Of a stretch of 44,883 bases of DNA, positions 33,488-41,220 are shown piece by piece. Position 1 is the stretch's first letter, and each line of letters starts with the position of its first letter. A program made the position numbers and the translations under genes. Source of the stretch: Nitrospirota bacterium (GTDB lineage Bacteria; Nitrospirota; Thermodesulfovibrionia; Thermodesulfovibrionales; Magnetobacteriaceae); contig JADFXD010000013.1 in the NCBI GenBank assembly GCA_015233725.1, forward strand, positions 1-44,883, read 5' to 3'. A model generated the notes under the pieces. It did no database searches. It saw only the letters and a list, made by a program, of their open reading frames with translations, and was not told the DNA's origin.

Positions 33488-35593
33488 CTACTTAAATCTC
33501 TTATAGAGCGATATCCACACCTGTCTGCCTGGTTGTTGATAGCCATCATTAAAGAGGTTAGATGCGGTTTTTACGTCTGCGTCGAAGATATTTTTTACGC
33601 CTGCCCTTACTGTAAAGCCTTTGCCGATGAGGTTTTCGGCGCTGAAGGTTATGTTAGTGGTGTCATAGGCGCTAAGGTAATCGATGGCTGTTGTTGAGGT
33701 TGAGTCTTTTATGGTTGAACCGACATAGCGGTTTTGAAGATTGAGGTACATGTCGTGAATAAACTGATATGTGACGCCAACATTAGCGAGCCATCTGGTT
33801 GACTCGGCCAGTTCTCCGCCCGTATCATTATCGTGGGTGTAGGCATAGGAGATGTTGCCATCGAGAATGAGTCGGGTTATGGGGCTGAACTTAAGTTCCA
33901 GCTCGACGCCTTTTGAGCTTGCCTCCTTCTTTTTATTGGCGAAGAAGTTATAGTCAAGATAGGATAAGGATGGGCGTGGGGTTGAGTCTGAGTCGATAAA
34001 GATAAGGTTGTCGATGAGGGAGTAAAATGCCGTTGCCCCTGCTCTAAACGACTCTATCTTGTAGATATATTGAAACTCAAGGGTCTTTACCGTCTCTGAG
34101 TGGAGATTGCGATTTCCCTGTAGCAAGGGGCTATTTGAGTACATCTCAATAAAGGTTGGAGGTCTGAACCCCTTTGTCAGTTGCAGCTCCAGGATGTGTT
34201 GTTTGTGTGGCTTGTACAGCAGCGACACCATTGGTGAAACGCCTTTACCCACGTCACTGTAGCTATCCAGCCTGACCCCGCTGGTTAATGTCAGCATATC
34301 GGTAATGTCGTATTGGTCATGGATAAATGCACTGTATCTGTTGCGTATAATGTGGTCTCTGAGGAAATTCTTATCCCCTGAAAATGGTTGAAAACCATCT
34401 AATGCAGCGAAGGTCTCTGGGTCAAAGTTCGACTCCAGCCATGTATCCATCGTCCTGATGTTTTCACCTTCAAGTCCGGCCAGGAGCGTGTTACCCCTCC
34501 ATAGCTCTCCGGCATTGACCTCTATCCCGCTATAGATAGCTTGCTCGGCGTAATGGCTCGTCATCTGCATCCCATTGGGATCGTAGCCAGGGATAGGGGG
34601 TAAAAGCCATTCATTATCTATTATATTCATAATTTTTTTAACCCCGATGTACACCCTGGGTTTGATATTATCTGCGACCTCCTTCTGCCATCCTGTTTCG
34701 GCTGTGTATGAGGTATATCTGTTGACAAGCCTGTTATCCAGCGGGGGCAGGATGCCTGATGTACCATAGCCTGCGCCAGAGCTGTCGTAATATCCAATCC
34801 CCTTGAGATATAGGTCGTTATAGTTGACATTGAGTACAGATGACAGTAACTGTGACCTGTCATTTATAGGTCCAGGGGCATGGGAATAGGGCGTTGCAGA
34901 GAGCATATCGGTACCAGAGCGGACACCCGAACGGTTATTGCCCATGCCTGCAGCGTTGAGACTAATCTTGAGGGCATTTGCCTTGTCCTCGTAGAAGAAG
35001 TTCCCACCACCGTCGTATGACGAAAAACTGCCATACCCGCCATAGGCGCTTACCTCATCCTTACGGGTAACGATGTTTACAACACCCGCAAACGCCCACC
35101 TGCCATAAACTACCGACCCCGACCCCTGGATAACCTCGATCCGCTCTACCATCTCTATGGGAAACAGGAACTCAAACAGGTTTCCTAAATTCATGTTAAG
35201 AGGGATTGAATCGACCATGTACATAAAGTTGCTGCCCAGATATGTACCACCACCGCTAATCCCTCGGGAAACGGCGTCTTTGGTTATTGCCCTGTCGTTG
35301 GCCATAACCCCGGGTACCAGATTCAAGGCCTCGATAACATTGCGTATGCCGCGCCTCTTGAGGTCATCGGCCAACAGCACCGTAACCACCCCAGGGGCAA
35401 GGTCAACGTCTATAAGGGTCTTTGTAGCAATATCCGTATAGATAACGACCGCCTCCGCCTGGAGCCACTTAAGCTCCGCCTCATACCTGTTTGCATCATC
35501 CTTATCAGGCTCGCCGGGTGACTCAGCGCTGCTTACACCCATCAAGAAAATAACAATGATCAGAGTATTTATAAACTGTTTAATGATTTTCAT
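33488..35593 (-). CDS. TonB-dependent outer-membrane receptor
   Basis: 701 residues from the ATG at 35593 (AGGATGG just before it; the longer ORF start gives a poor signal peptide). Signal peptide MKIIKQFINTLIIVIFLMGVSSA. The plug domain (about 55-165) has VVTVLLADDLKRRGIRNVIEALNLVPGV...GGGTYLGSNFMYMVDSIPLN...VERIEVIQGSGSVVYGRWAFAGVVNIVTRK. The barrel carries TonB-dependent receptor patterns (FRPPTFIEMYSNSPLLQGNRNLHSETVKTLEFQY) and ends QVWISLYKRFK. It is followed by two periplasmic binding proteins, which looks like an outer-to-inner uptake or sensing path. No riboswitch motif is visible upstream. Substrate unknown; no copper or cobalamin motif is diagnostic. Confidence 0.93.
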   Translation of the reverse strand: MKIIKQFINTLIIVIFLMGVSSAESPGEPDKDDANRYEAELKWLQAEAVVIYTDIATKTLIDVDLAPGVVTVLLADDLKRRGIRNVIEALNLVPGVMANDRAITKDAVSRGISGGGTYLGSNFMYMVDSIPLNMNLGNLFEFLFPIEMVERIEVIQGSGSVVYGRWAFAGVVNIVTRKDEVSAYGGYGSFSSYDGGGNFFYEDKANALKISLNAAGMGNNRSGVRSGTDMLSATPYSHAPGPINDRSQLLSSVLNVNYNDLYLKGIGYYDSSGAGYGTSGILPPLDNRLVNRYTSYTAETGWQKEVADNIKPRVYIGVKKIMNIIDNEWLLPPIPGYDPNGMQMTSHYAEQAIYSGIEVNAGELWRGNTLLAGLEGENIRTMDTWLESNFDPETFAALDGFQPFSGDKNFLRDHIIRNRYSAFIHDQYDITDMLTLTSGVRLDSYSDVGKGVSPMVSLLYKPHKQHILELQLTKGFRPPTFIEMYSNSPLLQGNRNLHSETVKTLEFQYIYKIESFRAGATAFYSLIDNLIFIDSDSTPRPSLSYLDYNFFANKKKEASSKGVELELKFSPITRLILDGNISYAYTHDNDTGGELAESTRWLANVGVTYQFIHDMYLNLQNRYVGSTIKDSTSTTAIDYLSAYDTTNITFSAENLIGKGFTVRAGVKNIFDADVKTASNLFNDGYQQPGRQVWISLYKRFK

Positions 35594-35659
35594 CCATCCT
35601 GCCACCTGAACATAAACGCTTATAGCATACATAAATAGAATAACATTTGTAAATGAGTA

Positions 35660-35788
35660 TCAGACTCCCCAGCAATCGCATTTGAAATATTGATCCGTGC
35701 GAGTATCTGCATAGACAAGTGCACCGGCAATATCGGGCGCTTCTGCAATCCAGCGCCCGTCCTCTTCTTGTTCGGTTTTAATTGTCAC
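35660..35788 (-). pseudogene. HicB-like antitoxin fragment
   Basis: A 42-codon frame starting at GTG 35788 and ending at TGA 35660 reads VTIKTEQEEDGRWIAEAPDI then AGALVYADTRTDQYF..., which matches the N-terminal HicB fold (E-x-D-G-x-W-x-A-E-x-P-x-x-x-G-x-x-x-Y-x-D-T). Full HicB proteins are 70-150 residues, so the DNA-binding half is lost. There is no HicA beside it. The segment after ADTR diverges from the family. Probably a dead remnant between the TonB receptor and the pilin gene; a small functional protein is less likely. Confidence 0.6.
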
Positions 35789-35801
35789 GGTATCTTACAC
35801 A

Positions 35802-36299
35802 TTAAAAGCCGCATCTGTTGTTGTTGTTATCCACCTTTAGCTCACTATTGGCGCATGATGTTGCTGAGACAATGCCTGAAGTGGTTGCTGAGACAGAGCC
35901 AGAGCTCACGATAGAGGTATCAACGGCGCCGATAACATAGGTAGTGGCCGTGTTGGCTGTGGTGATGACGTAGTTAAATCTCAGGTTAGTACCTGGCTTA
36001 AAGCCTGGAAACACGCTTTGCAGGCTTGTCACGCCAGACACCGTTGCATCCGTGCATACGGGGGTTGTCCCCGTCTTGTAGTAACAGCCGTTTTCGTTAA
36101 AATACTGTTCCATCAACAACCTCAACGCCTCAAGATTCTCCTTTGCCTCAGCCCTCTGCGCCTTAGTCCTTTGTCCTACGTAGATTGGTACGGATATGGC
36201 GGCAAGTATACCTACTATCAGTAAGGTTATCAGTACCTCCACTAAGGTAAAACCTTTGTTTCCGCGTGTGTCAGACCGTCTGAATATCTCTTTCTCCAT
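35802..36299 (-). CDS. Type IV pilin-like protein (PilE/minor pilin)
   Basis: 165 residues. A class III leader (MEKEIFRRSDTRGNKG) is cut before GFTLVEVLITLLIVGILAAISVPIYV, with the +5 Glu typical of PilD processing and N-methylation. The body has ENLEALRLLMEQYFNENGCYY and a C-terminal Cys pair region (GCYYKTGTTPVC) and ANSELKVDNNNNRCGF. It differs strongly from the three PilA-like copies to the right, so it is likely a minor pilin. AAAGGAGGAAG lies upstream of the ATG. It sits upstream of the HicB fragment and the TonB receptor but with its own ribosome site. Confidence 0.88.
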   Translation of the reverse strand: MEKEIFRRSDTRGNKGFTLVEVLITLLIVGILAAISVPIYVGQRTKAQRAEAKENLEALRLLMEQYFNENGCYYKTGTTPVCTDATVSGVTSLQSVFPGFKPGTNLRFNYVITTANTATTYVIGAVDTSIVSSGSVSATTSGIVSATSCANSELKVDNNNNRCGF

Positions 36300-36358
36300 G
36301 AACTTCCTCCTTTTTAATCTATAGTTTATTGTAACATAAGGCGTATTACCTTAACAAT

Positions 36359-38143
36359 TCATTGTCTTTTGGGCTGTTCACCTTTGCGCATCCGTGTAAG
36401 CAGCAGAAACTTGACGGCCTTTGCCGAGAGGGCACCCCCGGGGTCAACCTCTATGACGGTGGAGAAGGCGGCCTCGGCCTGATCGAGTTTGTCCAGTTCG
36501 AGGTAACACAGGCCCAGGTTCAGGCTCGTGTGGGTGAGGGCGGGTGAGACGCTTAACGCCCTTTCAAAGAGGGTGATAGCCTTTGTCAGGAGGGACCCTC
36601 TGTCATCCGTCTTGATATTGGACAGGAGCATGTATAGGTAGCCGAGGTTGTTAAGCGCGCTGAGATTATTGGGGTCTGCCTCGATGGATGAGTTCAGGAG
36701 CGCCTCGGCCCCAGCGTAGTCATTTCTCTTGAGGTAGAGCGTAGCGAGGGTGTTTTGGATAATGGAGGTTTGCTCCAGGCTCCTGGAGGGGTGTTTCATG
36801 GCTATGTTGAGTTCGTCCTCTGCTGCCCTGAGGTCTTTTTCCTGTAGGAGCGCTATGGCGTAGTTTGTGTGGGCGACTACGGAGTCCGGGGTCTTTGCCA
36901 CGGTGTCTTGCCATAGTGCCAGGTCGTTCTTCCAGACCTTGAGTCTGTCGTGGGTCAGGTATGAGGACGTCAATAGCAGTATAATTGCGGTGGTTATAAA
37001 CACCTTGTTGCCGAGGAGTTTAGATGAGGCAATCCCAACCAGAGAGGCAAAGCCAACTGAAGGCAGGTACAGGTATCGTTCACCCAGGGGGTTTGCCACC
37101 TGGGAAAACATTATAGTCAGGGAGGGCATCAGGGTAGCCCCTATCCATAGCAGATAGAATAGCTCTGCCTTGAGTCCCCTTAGAAGCAACGTCACGCCAT
37201 ATAGAATTGGCAACAAGAAGACTATTATGTAGACGGGACTGGTTGGAATCTTTGGCATAACCGTCAGCTTGATGGGCAGGAGCAGTTTCTCGAAATAAAA
37301 CGCGCAGCCATAGACAAACGTGTGTATAAGACCACCTGGCGATATCTTTGAAGATAGAAAGGCCCCCTTTGAGCCTGGTCTTAACAGGACATCCTTAAGG
37401 CCGGTGCCCTTTCTCAGTAGAAAGTATAACAAGATGACGGTTGACAACACACCGATGCTGATCAATATGTCCCTTCGGTTCATCTTTGTAGTCAACGCGT
37501 AAATAAAGGCCACGATGATAAAGGCAATACCGTTTTCCTTTGACAGCAGCGAAAAGAAAAAGAATATAGCGCTGATAGCCAGGGCCTTTGTCTGTCTGTC
37601 TCTTTCGTAGGCCATAAATGACAGCAAGGCCAGGAGGAAGAACGTTGTGGCGAGCAGGTCTGTCCTGCCCGATATCCATGCCACCGCCTCCGTATTGATT
37701 GGATGAGACGCAAAGAGCAGTGACGCTAACAGTGGTAGGAGCGGTATTGCTTTATTGACGATATTCCCTGCGCTTGGCAGTGGTCTTGGCATATCCCCAT
37801 CCATTGATGCCCAGTGTGCGCCCCTTAAGAAATACAGAAGCGCCACAAAGAGTAGCAGGGCATTTGTGCTATGTATCAGGCAATTGCTCAGGTGATAGCC
37901 AAGCGGATTTGCCGCCCATATGCTGTGGTCTACGGACATGGAGAGGTTGACAAGCGGGCGATAATACATGCCAGCGTTAAGCAGGAAGTCGTAGGGGGTA
38001 TCTGTATGAATCAGGACGTAATTATTGATCACATACAGATCATCCCATACAGTGTCGTGATATAATGTGGGCAGATAGATCAAAAAGGCGCAGATAAACA
38101 CCATAGCCCCTGATATAGACAAGAGCAAATAATCCCTTTTCAT
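36359..38143 (-). CDS. TMTC-like membrane protein with C-terminal TPRs
   Basis: 594 residues from the ATG at 38143. About 10-11 transmembrane helices (residues 1-410) include the acidic pair motif DTVWDDLYVINN (about 32-43) near the first luminal loop, as in GT-C glycosyltransferases such as TMTC/PMT. Tetratricopeptide repeats follow (about 430-580: VAHTNYAIALLQEKDLRAAEDEL; NLSALNNLGYLY; LTHTSLNLGLCYLELDKLDQAEAAFSTVI). It probably adds sugar from a lipid donor to a periplasmic protein; pilin is a reasonable target by position, between a minor pilin and a major pilin gene. Function inferred from family only. Confidence 0.75.
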   Translation of the reverse strand: MKRDYLLLSISGAMVFICAFLIYLPTLYHDTVWDDLYVINNYVLIHTDTPYDFLLNAGMYYRPLVNLSMSVDHSIWAANPLGYHLSNCLIHSTNALLLFVALLYFLRGAHWASMDGDMPRPLPSAGNIVNKAIPLLPLLASLLFASHPINTEAVAWISGRTDLLATTFFLLALLSFMAYERDRQTKALAISAIFFFFSLLSKENGIAFIIVAFIYALTTKMNRRDILISIGVLSTVILLYFLLRKGTGLKDVLLRPGSKGAFLSSKISPGGLIHTFVYGCAFYFEKLLLPIKLTVMPKIPTSPVYIIVFLLPILYGVTLLLRGLKAELFYLLWIGATLMPSLTIMFSQVANPLGERYLYLPSVGFASLVGIASSKLLGNKVFITTAIILLLTSSYLTHDRLKVWKNDLALWQDTVAKTPDSVVAHTNYAIALLQEKDLRAAEDELNIAMKHPSRSLEQTSIIQNTLATLYLKRNDYAGAEALLNSSIEADPNNLSALNNLGYLYMLLSNIKTDDRGSLLTKAITLFERALSVSPALTHTSLNLGLCYLELDKLDQAEAAFSTVIEVDPGGALSAKAVKFLLLTRMRKGEQPKRQ

Positions 38144-38204
38144 ATAGCTCACTGTATACACAATCAAAACCCTTCCATTTTATTAAGTACCTGCCCATAA
38201 TTAC

Positions 38205-38289
38205 GAAGGGGGCGGCTCCGTCCCCCCTCAGACCCCCCTGCAAGGGGAGGGGCGAGGCGCCCCGGCCACGAAGAAGTCCCCTTGACCCC
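38205..38289 (-). repeat. Interspersed palindromic repeat, copy 15 (intermediate form)
   Basis: Reverse-oriented copy carrying a shortened loop insert (GGGGCGCCTCGCCCC-type hairpin) between the outer arms CAAGGGGA/TCCCCTTG, and the GGGGGGACGGAGCCGCCCCC terminal hairpin. It lies in the gap between the pilin at 38471 and the TMTC-like gene. The rest of this 327-base gap (38290-38386) is A/T-rich and shows nothing else I can name. Confidence 0.85.
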
Positions 38290-38386
38290 ATCATACCTTG
38301 TGCCTAGTGTGTGTTCCATACACAATTATTTTAACTGCTATCCCTTTTACGGCAAAATATTGTTTCTCTGAGTAACATGAGTTAGT

Positions 38387-38431
38387 AAAAAAAAAGCAGA
38401 TGAGGGTGCTTATGCCCCGCCCATCTGCTTT
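38387..38431 (-). terminator. Rho-independent terminator of the pilin gene at 38471
   Basis: Arms AAAGCAGATG and CATCTGCTTT with a GGG/CCC inner stem, followed on the minus strand by a run of nine T residues. It stands 40 bases after the pilin stop codon. A similar AAAGCAGA stem follows the last pilin copy. Confidence 0.85.
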
Positions 38432-38470
38432 CCTGAACCCTCGGACATTGTCCCTTCAGGGTATAGATGC

Positions 38471-39031
38471 TTATCTGGTTGTGACAACCTGGCTGAAGAT
38501 CGGGGAGGTTGTATCTGTTGCGTATGCAGTGATGTTGACCGCACGGCTACCGTTAGGAGTTACGAATATCTCACCCTCTGTGGCGTGGTTTGTAGTAAAT
38601 AGCGCCAAGCCGGTAAATGAGCTCTTGTCTCCCTTGAAGGTGTGGTGATTAACGAAGTCATTAAGTACGCCGGTGATACCACCTGGGAATGCAGTGTAGG
38701 TGCTTGTGCTGGCCTGATTATAGATAGCCTGACAGGTCTTACCTGTTGCCGTTGCGTTAGATGCCTGTATACAACCCTGGCCACCAGCCGTGTCGGTTAC
38801 TATTATGTATGGGTCTCCTGCCACGTAGGAATCCATATATCCCTGCAGGTCTGATACTGCTCCCTTTGCCCCTGCCTCAACTGACCTAACCTTTGCCTTT
38901 TCTCTCTGTCCTAAGAACGCTGGCACTGCTATAGCGGTCAATATTCCTATAATCGCTATAACGATCAATAACTCGATCAAGGTAAAACCTCTCTCGTCCC
39001 TCTTGCTCATCTCTGACATTACCTTAAACAT
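38471..39031 (-). CDS. pilA: Major type IV pilin (PilA-like), copy A
   Basis: 186 residues. Prepilin leader MFKVMSEMSKRDERG cleaved before FTLIELLIVIAIIGILTAIAVPAFLGQREKAKVR, with +5 Glu. GGAGG lies 6 bases before the ATG. The body has a Cys pair (GC...KTC) and a conserved C-terminus (TEGEIFVTPNGSRAVNITAYATDTTSPIFSQ). Very similar to copies B and C. A sigma-54-type promoter lies about 90 bases upstream and a terminator follows. It assembles as the pilus fibre subunit for adhesion, twitching or DNA uptake; the retraction and assembly genes are not in the window. Confidence 0.95.
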   Translation of the reverse strand: MFKVMSEMSKRDERGFTLIELLIVIAIIGILTAIAVPAFLGQREKAKVRSVEAGAKGAVSDLQGYMDSYVAGDPYIIVTDTAGGQGCIQASNATATGKTCQAIYNQASTSTYTAFPGGITGVLNDFVNHHTFKGDKSSFTGLALFTTNHATEGEIFVTPNGSRAVNITAYATDTTSPIFSQVVTTR

Positions 39032-39122
39032 GTCAATCCTCCGTTACGTGGTACTGTTTTTTTAGACGGTTAAAAACCATCTTTACATTAACATCATTTG
39101 AAACTCATTACGCTTATAGTAT

Positions 39123-39138
39123 TGCAGCAATCATGCCA
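39123..39138 (-). promoter_or_regulatory. Sigma-54 (-24/-12) promoter of pilin copy A
   Basis: On the minus strand TGGCAT-N5-CTGCA, with GG and GC 12 bases apart as in sigma-54 promoters. The leader to the ATG at 39031 would be about 80 bases. The same element stands before pilin copy B. Sigma-54 plus PilR control of pilA is known in Pseudomonas and Geobacter. Confidence 0.7.
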
Positions 39139-39185
39139 GATGAATCTCCTTTAAAATAGCCACTTACACCAGAGAATTTGTATTG

Positions 39186-39227
39186 AGACTGCCATATTAT
39201 GTCACCTGTGACACAATATGGCAGTCT
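39186..39227. repeat. Near-perfect 42-base inverted repeat
   Basis: Arms of 20 bases (AGACTGCCATATTATGTCAC and GTGACACAATATGGCAGTCT) match at 19 of 20 positions with a 2-base centre. It lies between the methyltransferase stop and the pilin sigma-54 promoter, about 50 bases upstream of the -24 box. No T-run follows, so it is a poor classical terminator; a binding site for an activator or a small mobile remnant is possible. Confidence 0.75.
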
Positions 39228-39255
39228 GTTAGGATTAAGAATGATGATGATGAGG

Positions 39256-40185
39256 TCAAGACTCCTTTGACTTTCCTACAACCGTGATATTATCGCTATA
39301 ATGGGTCACGTATCCCAAAAGTACAACAGGCATAAAGGGTAGCATCAAGGCAGCTGGGTTGTTACGGAAGATTTTAGACTCTATGACGTTTATATCTGGA
39401 ATCAATCTGCCAAGGCTCTCAGGATACCAAAGCGGTGATGGGACCTGATAACTCTTAAGTATACTAAATCCGGCCCTATCGAGTATCTGAGATAAGGTCT
39501 GTGGGTTAAAGAAGTTGCAATGATAAGGCAATATCCACGACCACCTGGCCCCAAACAAGATGCGGCCAACACAATCAATGTTTGGCACGGTGATAATTAT
39601 GATCCCGCCTTCCCGCAGGAGAGAGCGCAATTTGACAAGGACCTCATACGGCTCCCTGAAGTGCTCAATTACATGTCTCATAACAATAACATCATACTTT
39701 TTCTCTATACCGAGATTTTCTATACGGTCAGGGATTATCTTGATACCATATCGTTGCCTTGCCACGTCGCCACGGCTGCTTGACGGCTCTAATCCTACGA
39801 CGTCAAATCCATGCTCCTTCCATATCTTTGCAATCCACCCCGTCCCACAACCCACGTCAAGGAGAGAGGATGGCTTTTTCCCAAGGATTTTCCTGGCATG
39901 AAATATCTCCCTACCTACTATTAGTTTTTCATAGAGTTTTTTTAATAAGGGACTATTGAATAACTCAGCGTCATCTATCGAGTCCATTTGCGAGTTCTCT
40001 ACAGTCGGCCTCGCAAATAGGAATCCGCATTGCCCACAACGGTATATTCTGAGGCGCTCCTTACAGTCACCGGGCTTCTCCCCCTCTGTATATTCGTAGC
40101 AAACATCCCTGACCTCTACATTACAGACAGGACATAAATAACAACTGTCCTTGTCCTCATACACGCTGCTGATTAATATCCCCAT
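39256..40185 (-). CDS. Class I SAM-dependent methyltransferase with zinc-ribbon N-terminus
   Basis: 309 residues. An N-terminal zinc ribbon has CxxC pairs (Cys18/Cys21 and Cys50/Cys53 in CPVCN...CGQCGFLFARP). The Methyltransf_23-type Rossmann domain follows with LLDVGCGTGWIAK (108-120) and VIVMRHVIEHF (~165-175), then VPNIDCVGRILFGARWSW and HCNFFNPQTLSQIL. This layout is seen in methyltransferases of polysaccharide and sugar-nucleotide gene clusters that act on nucleotide-sugar or lipid-linked substrates. It is separate from the pilin gene; the palindrome at 39186 lies downstream. Upstream is an A/T-rich gap with no other gene. Confidence 0.87.
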   Translation of the reverse strand: MGILISSVYEDKDSCYLCPVCNVEVRDVCYEYTEGEKPGDCKERLRIYRCGQCGFLFARPTVENSQMDSIDDAELFNSPLLKKLYEKLIVGREIFHARKILGKKPSSLLDVGCGTGWIAKIWKEHGFDVVGLEPSSSRGDVARQRYGIKIIPDRIENLGIEKKYDVIVMRHVIEHFREPYEVLVKLRSLLREGGIIIITVPNIDCVGRILFGARWSWILPYHCNFFNPQTLSQILDRAGFSILKSYQVPSPLWYPESLGRLIPDINVIESKIFRNNPAALMLPFMPVVLLGYVTHYSDNITVVGKSKES

Positions 40186-40306
40186 ATTTTAACCTTAATT
40201 ACCTCATGCTTTTTTAAATGCTATTTTAACATAAAAAAGGAATAAATATTTATAACATCAGGGTTGAATCGCATTATGAATATTGATCGGGGTAAGTACC
40301 CACCCA

Positions 40307-40801
40307 TTACGGGGTCAAGGGGACTTCTTCGTGCCCGGGGCGCCTCGCCCCTCCCCTTCTTTCTTCAGGTGGTCGTGGGGGCAGGTGGCGGATAAATCCG
40401 GCCAGGGTCTTGCGTTCTTCCTGGGAAAAACCTGACGCCAGCGCAACGGTCGCGGCGGTTGTGTTGTGACTGAGCTTTGCCTTAAGCTCATCGAGCCTTG
40501 CGACCTCCGCCATATAATCACGCTCGTTGAAATCCTTCGCCGATAGGATTACCAAGGCCCTCTCCCTACCCTCTCTTATGAGTTTCCAGCTCTCGCGGTT
40601 TTCCTTTGAGAGGCGTTGCATCGTATCAAGGAGCATCGTGCGTTTTTCCGTTGACAACTGATCAAGCATAGGGTGGTCTGCATCCCTCCACGGCGGATGT
40701 CTGTGGGTCAATCTGCCGGCGACATGTCCCAGGATCATTCCGGTCAGCAGCACGTTTAAAAGGATCGAAACGGCTATAGCAGCCTTTATCTTTTTGCTCA
40801 C
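40307..40801 (-). CDS. Periplasmic heavy-metal sensor-like protein (CnrX/Spy-like) with repeat-encoded C-terminus
   Basis: 164 residues. An N-terminal hydrophobic segment (7-27) is followed by a His-rich region (HVAGRLTHRHPPWRDADHP) and helices with LSTEKRTMLLDTMQRLSKENRESW...VARLDELKAKL, the antiparallel helical pattern of CnrX/NccX/Spy (LTxxQ-type) proteins. It is the third gene of the ECF sigma/anti-sigma operon (4-base overlap), so it is likely the sensor that controls the anti-sigma factor. Oddity: residues about 147-164 (RGGARRPGHEEVPLTP) and the stop codon come from repeat copy 16. A normal C-terminus may have been lost. Confidence 0.75.
   Translation of the reverse strand: MSKKIKAAIAVSILLNVLLTGMILGHVAGRLTHRHPPWRDADHPMLDQLSTEKRTMLLDTMQRLSKENRESWKLIREGRERALVILSAKDFNERDYMAEVARLDELKAKLSHNTTAATVALASGFSQEERKTLAGFIRHLPPRPPEERRGGARRPGHEEVPLTP
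40311..40362 (+). repeat. Interspersed palindromic repeat, copy 16 (proximal part, in a coding sequence)
   Basis: Forward-oriented head only: GGGGTCAAGGGGACTTCTTC, GGGGCGCCTCGCCCC, TCCCCTTC. It lacks the distal hairpin. It overlaps the last 18 codons and stop of the minus-strand metal-sensor gene. Confidence 0.8.
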
Positions 40802-41220
40802 AGTATCTCTCCCGTATAGTCAAGTAGCAGGTTCGCAACGTCTGTAGATTGGCCATTTAGCGGGTCTGTGTAACCGACAATGACCCCAGCTAACATGATA
40901 ATAACCGCAGCGGCAGCCACAACGCCAAACGATACTCGAGAAAAACCCAGATAAACCAGTAGCTCTCTAAAGAGACCGCCATTGTCGCTGCTGCATGGCA
41001 CATCGATAGCGGCTATGATGCGCCCGGCCAGGTCATCCGCCGGCAAGACACAGCGTCTTTGGGAGAGCATGGACTCAAATCCAACCTCTTCATCGTATAC
41101 CCTTGCGGCCTCGGTGGAGCCTCTGAGCAATGCCTCACCCTCTTGACGCTCATCCTCGGGCCATGCCCTGAGATCGGTTCCGTAGATGAGCAGGTCTTCC
41201 CTGAATCTTGCCAGCTTCAT
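40798..41220 (-). CDS. Anti-sigma factor (membrane-bound)
   Basis: 140 residues. N-terminal cytoplasmic domain (1-90: MKLARFREDLLIYGTDLRAWPEDERQEGEALLRGSTEAARVYDEEVGFESML...LPADDLAGRIIAAI) and one transmembrane helix at about 95-117, then a short periplasmic end. Start overlaps the ECF sigma gene and the stop overlaps the metal-sensor gene by 4 bases each. This three-gene order (sigma, anti-sigma, periplasmic sensor) is that of CnrH-CnrY-CnrX-like operons. The protein has no zinc-binding anti-sigma HxxxCxxC motif, so it is assigned by position and membrane layout. Confidence 0.75.
   Translation of the reverse strand: MKLARFREDLLIYGTDLRAWPEDERQEGEALLRGSTEAARVYDEEVGFESMLSQRRCVLPADDLAGRIIAAIDVPCSSDNGGLFRELLVYLGFSRVSFGVVAAAAVIIMLAGVIVGYTDPLNGQSTDVANLLLDYTGEIL

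Noticed and set aside
35594..35700. Riboswitch upstream of the TonB receptor
   Set aside because: The gap shows the HicB-like fragment and no cobalamin or thiamine riboswitch boxes that I could see.
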